DNA of 64,000 nucleotides from Trochalopteron elliotii (Eukaryota > Chordata > Aves > Passeriformes > Leiothrichidae): NCBI GenBank assembly GCA_024734555.1, contig JANPWX010000108.1, positions 3,547,618 to 3,611,617 on the forward strand, in the 5' to 3' direction. The notes under the pieces were generated by a model. That model saw only the letters and a program-made list of their open reading frames with translations. It searched no databases and was not told where the DNA came from. Of this stretch, positions 59,881-64,000 are shown piece after piece. Made by a program: the position numbers and the translations under genes. Positions within the stretch are counted from its first letter, which is position 1; the number at the start of each line of letters is the position of its first letter.

Positions 59881-62800
59881 ATACCTGTTGGGTGGGTGGA
59901 GTTTTTTAAGAGAGAGAAACAAGTATGTTACAGATATTAGTTAAACATGTCCAGGAGCATGACTCACATTTGAACTTCTGTGGCCCTGCACTCAGGTTGG
60001 TTTCAAAGTTCATTAGACTGAAACAGTACACATCTTTAATACATTTGGCAGTATTCTCCTTAGCTGAACAGGAGGTGCCTGCATATTGATTCCATTTTTC
60101 CTACCACCTTTTTTCATATAGTGTGGATTAGATTCTTCTCCTGGGGAGAAGGAACTGTTTCTTTTAGCTTGTGGTTCCTCACCTTGGACTAAATGAAAGA
60201 CATAAGTCACAAGGACTGTATCCTAGATTTCTGTCTTTCTCTCCACTGATGATAAAAGAAATTCTGACAACTAGAGCAGATGTGGATACATAAGATTATG
60301 TGAGATTTTGACCCTGTTCTACTGCTATTTGTTATTTCTAGACGTTGCTGGATTGCTCCTCACCTTCTGAAGTCATTACACGTTGTTTCTTTTCATTTTA
60401 AAGATTATTCCCAAAAATGCTCATCTTGCTGCCTTTTTTTTTTTTTTGCTGTTGGAAATGTTTGCACCGTTGGAAGAACTGAGTTATTTTTTCTCAGCTT
60501 TTAGAAAAGTCATAGCAGTTAAGAATCCAGAGATGGTCTTTAATCCTGAATGACTTTCTCTCATTGATTGTCTAAATAAATAATTGCAGTTACCTTGTTA
60601 CATACACGGGAAATAGCTAGCATTTTTCTTTTCCTAGATTTGAAATAACTGAATTTAAGTGATTGTAAATTGTTGTTGTTTTGTACGTAATCTGTACGTT
60701 CTCCTTGCTACTGGCTTTTCTTTAAAGGACAGAAAGTAATAAACATATTTTTTGAAAAGCCATTTCAGTAGCAACTTTTCTGCAATAATAAGCAAGGAAG
60801 TTAAAATACTCCCAACATAATGTTACTAACTAATGTTACTAATGTGTCTGCCTTGACACATCAGAGTAAGTAACTTTGAAATTTATGCATTATGCAAACT
60901 GGAATCATTATAGATACAAGTTTGTCAGAGACAAGCTATGCTAATACTGAAAAGGTACAGTAAGTTTGTGAGATTGGTTCCTATACTTTCTTAAAAGGTC
61001 CCATAAAACCTCTTTGTGACAGAACAAGATTTAATGCTGCCTAATCTTTGATTTTTAAGGAAGGAGGGCATGATCTAGAGGGCATTTCCTTTAGATATTG
61101 AGATATTTTTCTTTATGCTATATATTAAAAGGGGACTACCTTCTGAGGAATTTAAGTGCTGTGGGCTGTGTTTGTATGGGCTATTTGCAGTGTTTTGCCA
61201 CTTTTTTTGATGCCAGTTTTTGTGTATACAAGCACAGTCATGCAGAAGAACCTTTAGACAAAATTAGGTACACAGAGAAGATGTGAATATCAAAAAAGCT
61301 TTTTTTTATTATTATTTACAAAACAGAGTTTTAGTAGTAGAAGAAAGAGAAGATTGATGACAGGAGCTGGCATTGAACAGAGGCATCTACGTGTTCCTGG
61401 AGAATTTGGACATCTATGCTTTGCTTTCATCCTTTTCAGCAAATAGTCATATTTGCTGAAAAAGATTATAAGCAGCTAGGAAGAGATAGTAAAATTGGTG
61501 GTAATAGTAGCACTTCAACTGAGGGGATAAACCTTCTAGAAGATAGTACATTTAAATTTCTTCCTGTTCTGCTTTGAGGGAAAACAAAAGCAAAAACCCA
61601 GTCTGGTAATAATTTCATTTTTGTACAGGAAAATATATTTCTTTTCTCTCCTTGTTTAAATTTAACATTTAAATAAGAGTTCAAGTATTATGTATATCTG
61701 GTACAGAATAATATACAGTGCTTTTTCTTTTTTATACTGGCTTCTTTGGCCGATTGAGGTGTTGAACAAACCAATACATAGAGCCTATTCCTTGGCTAGG
61801 CTCTGGTGCCATGGTTATGTTAACTTAACACGTGCTTGATGAGAGAGAGTAGGTTCTACCCTAGGGTATTTTTACCTGATCTCTTAGATTTTGGGGAATA
61901 TTGTGTTGTTATGCATCCCTGAGAAATGCTCCTTTTAGAGCTATTACTGTAAAGTAATTGCCTGTTTAAGATTGATAAAGGATCATCTGAGTATAATGTC
62001 ATATGTCATTTCCAGTTAATATTTAATCATTTAATAACAAAGGGCTCTTAAATGTTTAACCAGGAAAGGAAAAATCTTCCCTCCCAGGCTGGCATGCACA
62101 GTATCTGTAAAAAACAGAAGAACCACACCTCTAGAGATGAAATTTTAAACAACTCACTGGCCCCTCATTATTAAAGACCAGACTCTTCCCACCCATTGGT
62201 ACGTGGGAAGTGCTTGTGTCCCTGTGTTGTGCAGGAGTCACAGCCTTTGTGCTCAGCAGACTGCAGGTGGTTCCTGTAGGCCTGCTTTGAGTGAGCTAAA
62301 GGCTGACCTTGGCATCTCACTGCCCTGGCCACTAAAGTGAGAGACACAGCTGGATGGCAGAAGTAACCTGCACCTCTCAGATGACCCCTCTGAGAAACCC
62401 TTTGCTGGTTCTGTTCTTAAGAGCAGGACATTACTGCATTTTATAACCCATTGCAGAACTGGTTTTGTCATTGGATATTTATGGGAGGCTGGACGCTTCT
62501 TTTGGTATGTTTGGTTTTGGGATTTTTTCCTCTTCCCTTCTTTGTCACCACTATATTAAGAGGAACTAAAGCTACAATTTCACTTGAAGGGAAATTAGAA
62601 AACTTACCTACAGCAAGGAGGCCTTAATTTTTGGGATTATTGTATAGACACATCATTTCCTTTCACACAGGAGCTATAGCTGTGGACAAAAGAAATACAC
62701 TCTTGAAAATGCTAATAGATTATTTAAATAGTTGTGCTATCAGTTTTAATAGACTAGTATATCTTTTTATTTCAGTTCACAAAACATACATGTGCACTTA

Positions 62801-64000
62801 ATATTTCATTTGATGTTTTGACTTGAGAATTGATAGGTCTCAGTTTTCTTCAGACTACACAATTCTGTTTACATGAGAAGAATATTCTTGCTGCTGGTGC
62901 TTTTGGGAAAAAAATGGATGCAAAGATACTACATGTTTTAAAAAAACTGTGAAAAATAGAAAGTGAAGTGCTGTTAGTCCTAATACAAGATAGCTAACAT
63001 GTGAAAGAATGAGTGGTTGGTGTAAACCAAGATTTTTCTCATCTGCTCTGTCCTGGTTTTTAGTCAAATTTCATTTTGTAAGGTTTCTTAAAGAATGAAA
63101 TTGAATCAAGTTAAATATAATTTTGTTTGCTGATACTGAAGCCTAAAGTTTTGTACTTCAAGGGCTAATATCCAGTATTCAGTGAAATCTTTAAATATTT
63201 CTTTTGTGTTGCCACAAGTTATCTTTTATCTGGGTAAAATTTAAATATGTGAACTTCAACATACATAATCAGAGCAATCCAATTTGGTTAGAATGTTAGT
63301 GTTCTGAAAAATTTCTGGAAGAGATATATAAATAGAATTCAGTCCTAAGGAACATCTTTCAATGTATTTAATTTTACTTTAATGACTCCTGGGAAAATGC
63401 TGCTCTATCTTTTTGTATTTTTTGACACTGTCAACGGATCTTCATTTGGTTACTTCTTGATACAAATGTACCGTGTTCTGTTGCTTCTTTGCCATGGGCC
63501 TTGTCTTATTTTTATGAATGTACAGTACAGTGCCAGGATTTTTTTCTTTGTGGAAGCTCTGCTAGACCTGCTTTTATGGGATGCTGAATTTGTGTGCTAT
63601 TTTATATCTTACGGTGTGAGGAGCTGCCTCTGTGTATGTTTACTAAGCTTTATAGTATCTCTGCTCTCCTTAAAACCAGTGAAAATACTTTTTCTCCCAT
63701 TTGAGAAAGCATGGAAAATGTCCTTAACTTTATTTGTTGATGGTATGTTACTGCATAGTTACAATCATATAGAGATGAAATTCAACAATTGAATACCATA
63801 AAAACTAGGCTCCAACAATTGTGTATGCTGGATCTATAGGTCCCAGATACTGTGCCAACTGCAATTAGGATTTTTCAGTCAATGGACACGTCAGATAAAA
63901 TCCTTTTTTGAATGTAGAAGGTGAATTAGACTTATCTAAGTGCATTACAAACCTATCTTTTTCGACTTAAATCTGAAGTTATTCCTGTATAGTGTTTTAA

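Larger units (their letters stand above)
57441..64000 (+). other. TMTC4: TMTC4 intron, 5' part (at least 6560 bases)
   Basis: Starts with consensus donor gtaagt and runs to the window end without the next TPR exon. Contents are a G-rich tract at 57671-57696, AT-rich low-complexity sequence at 59740-59880 with a 16-T run, and GC-richer unique patches near 58120-58200, 58660-58830 and 62150-62400. No mobile element was recognised with confidence. Confidence 0.8.

Noticed and set aside
63382..63792. Plus-strand frame of 136 codons near the window end
   Set aside because: It lies in T-rich intron sequence, which yields hydrophobic, Leu- and Phe-rich translations by chance. No recognisable domain, and at this AT content one such frame is expected in 64 kb.
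23170..64000. CRISPR array, operon or bacterial mobile system
   Set aside because: Spliced vertebrate gene structure, CR1 and LTR elements; no regularly spaced repeats or dense bacterial coding.

Overview
The window is vertebrate nuclear DNA from a bird, most likely a passerine. Bird origin is shown by at least nine CR1-type LINE fragments, which carry typical CR1 3' ends and remnants of the CR1 reverse transcriptase. Compact AT-rich introns, one GC-rich CpG island with an assembly gap and a TMTC4 gene with conserved exon boundaries fit this. Passerine origin is suggested by a SINE at about 1005-1150. It has a tRNA-Ile(AAT)-like head and a CR1-like tail, the structure reported for TguSINE1 of songbirds.

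Bases 1-21.7 kb look intergenic. In mammals TMTC4 lies next to NALCN, but I found no NALCN exon here. The stretch holds the SINE, CR1 and older LINE remnants, three LTR-like pieces (about 4.2, 8.6-9.1 and 13.9-14.3 kb), microsatellites, an AT-rich inverted repeat and a few segments that could be regulatory. A small minus-strand open frame at 21.10-21.30 kb, beside the CpG island, is unexplained.

Bases 21.75-22.74 kb are a CpG island broken by a 355-base gap (22184-22538). It is the probable TMTC4 promoter and non-coding first exon. From 24.3 kb to the window end lies the 5' two thirds of TMTC4 on the plus strand. Ten coding exons (24378-57440) join in frame with GT-AG introns to give 481 residues. 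These are the multi-pass membrane part, including the DUF1736 region, up to the start of the tetratricopeptide repeats. The remaining TPR exons and 3' UTR were not found and should lie beyond 64000.

TMTC4 belongs to the TMTC1-4 family of ER membrane proteins linked to O-mannosylation of cadherins; TMTC4 has also been linked to ER calcium handling and hearing. It is the only supported protein-coding host gene here. Its introns carry CR1 copies in both orientations, a clean solo LTR nested in an older CR1 (55209-55635, target duplication GGTTAT), one further LTR candidate (28193-28684) and a G-quadruplex motif (57671-57696). I saw no CRISPR, operon, functional tRNA or rRNA, and nothing that supports a new biological system.
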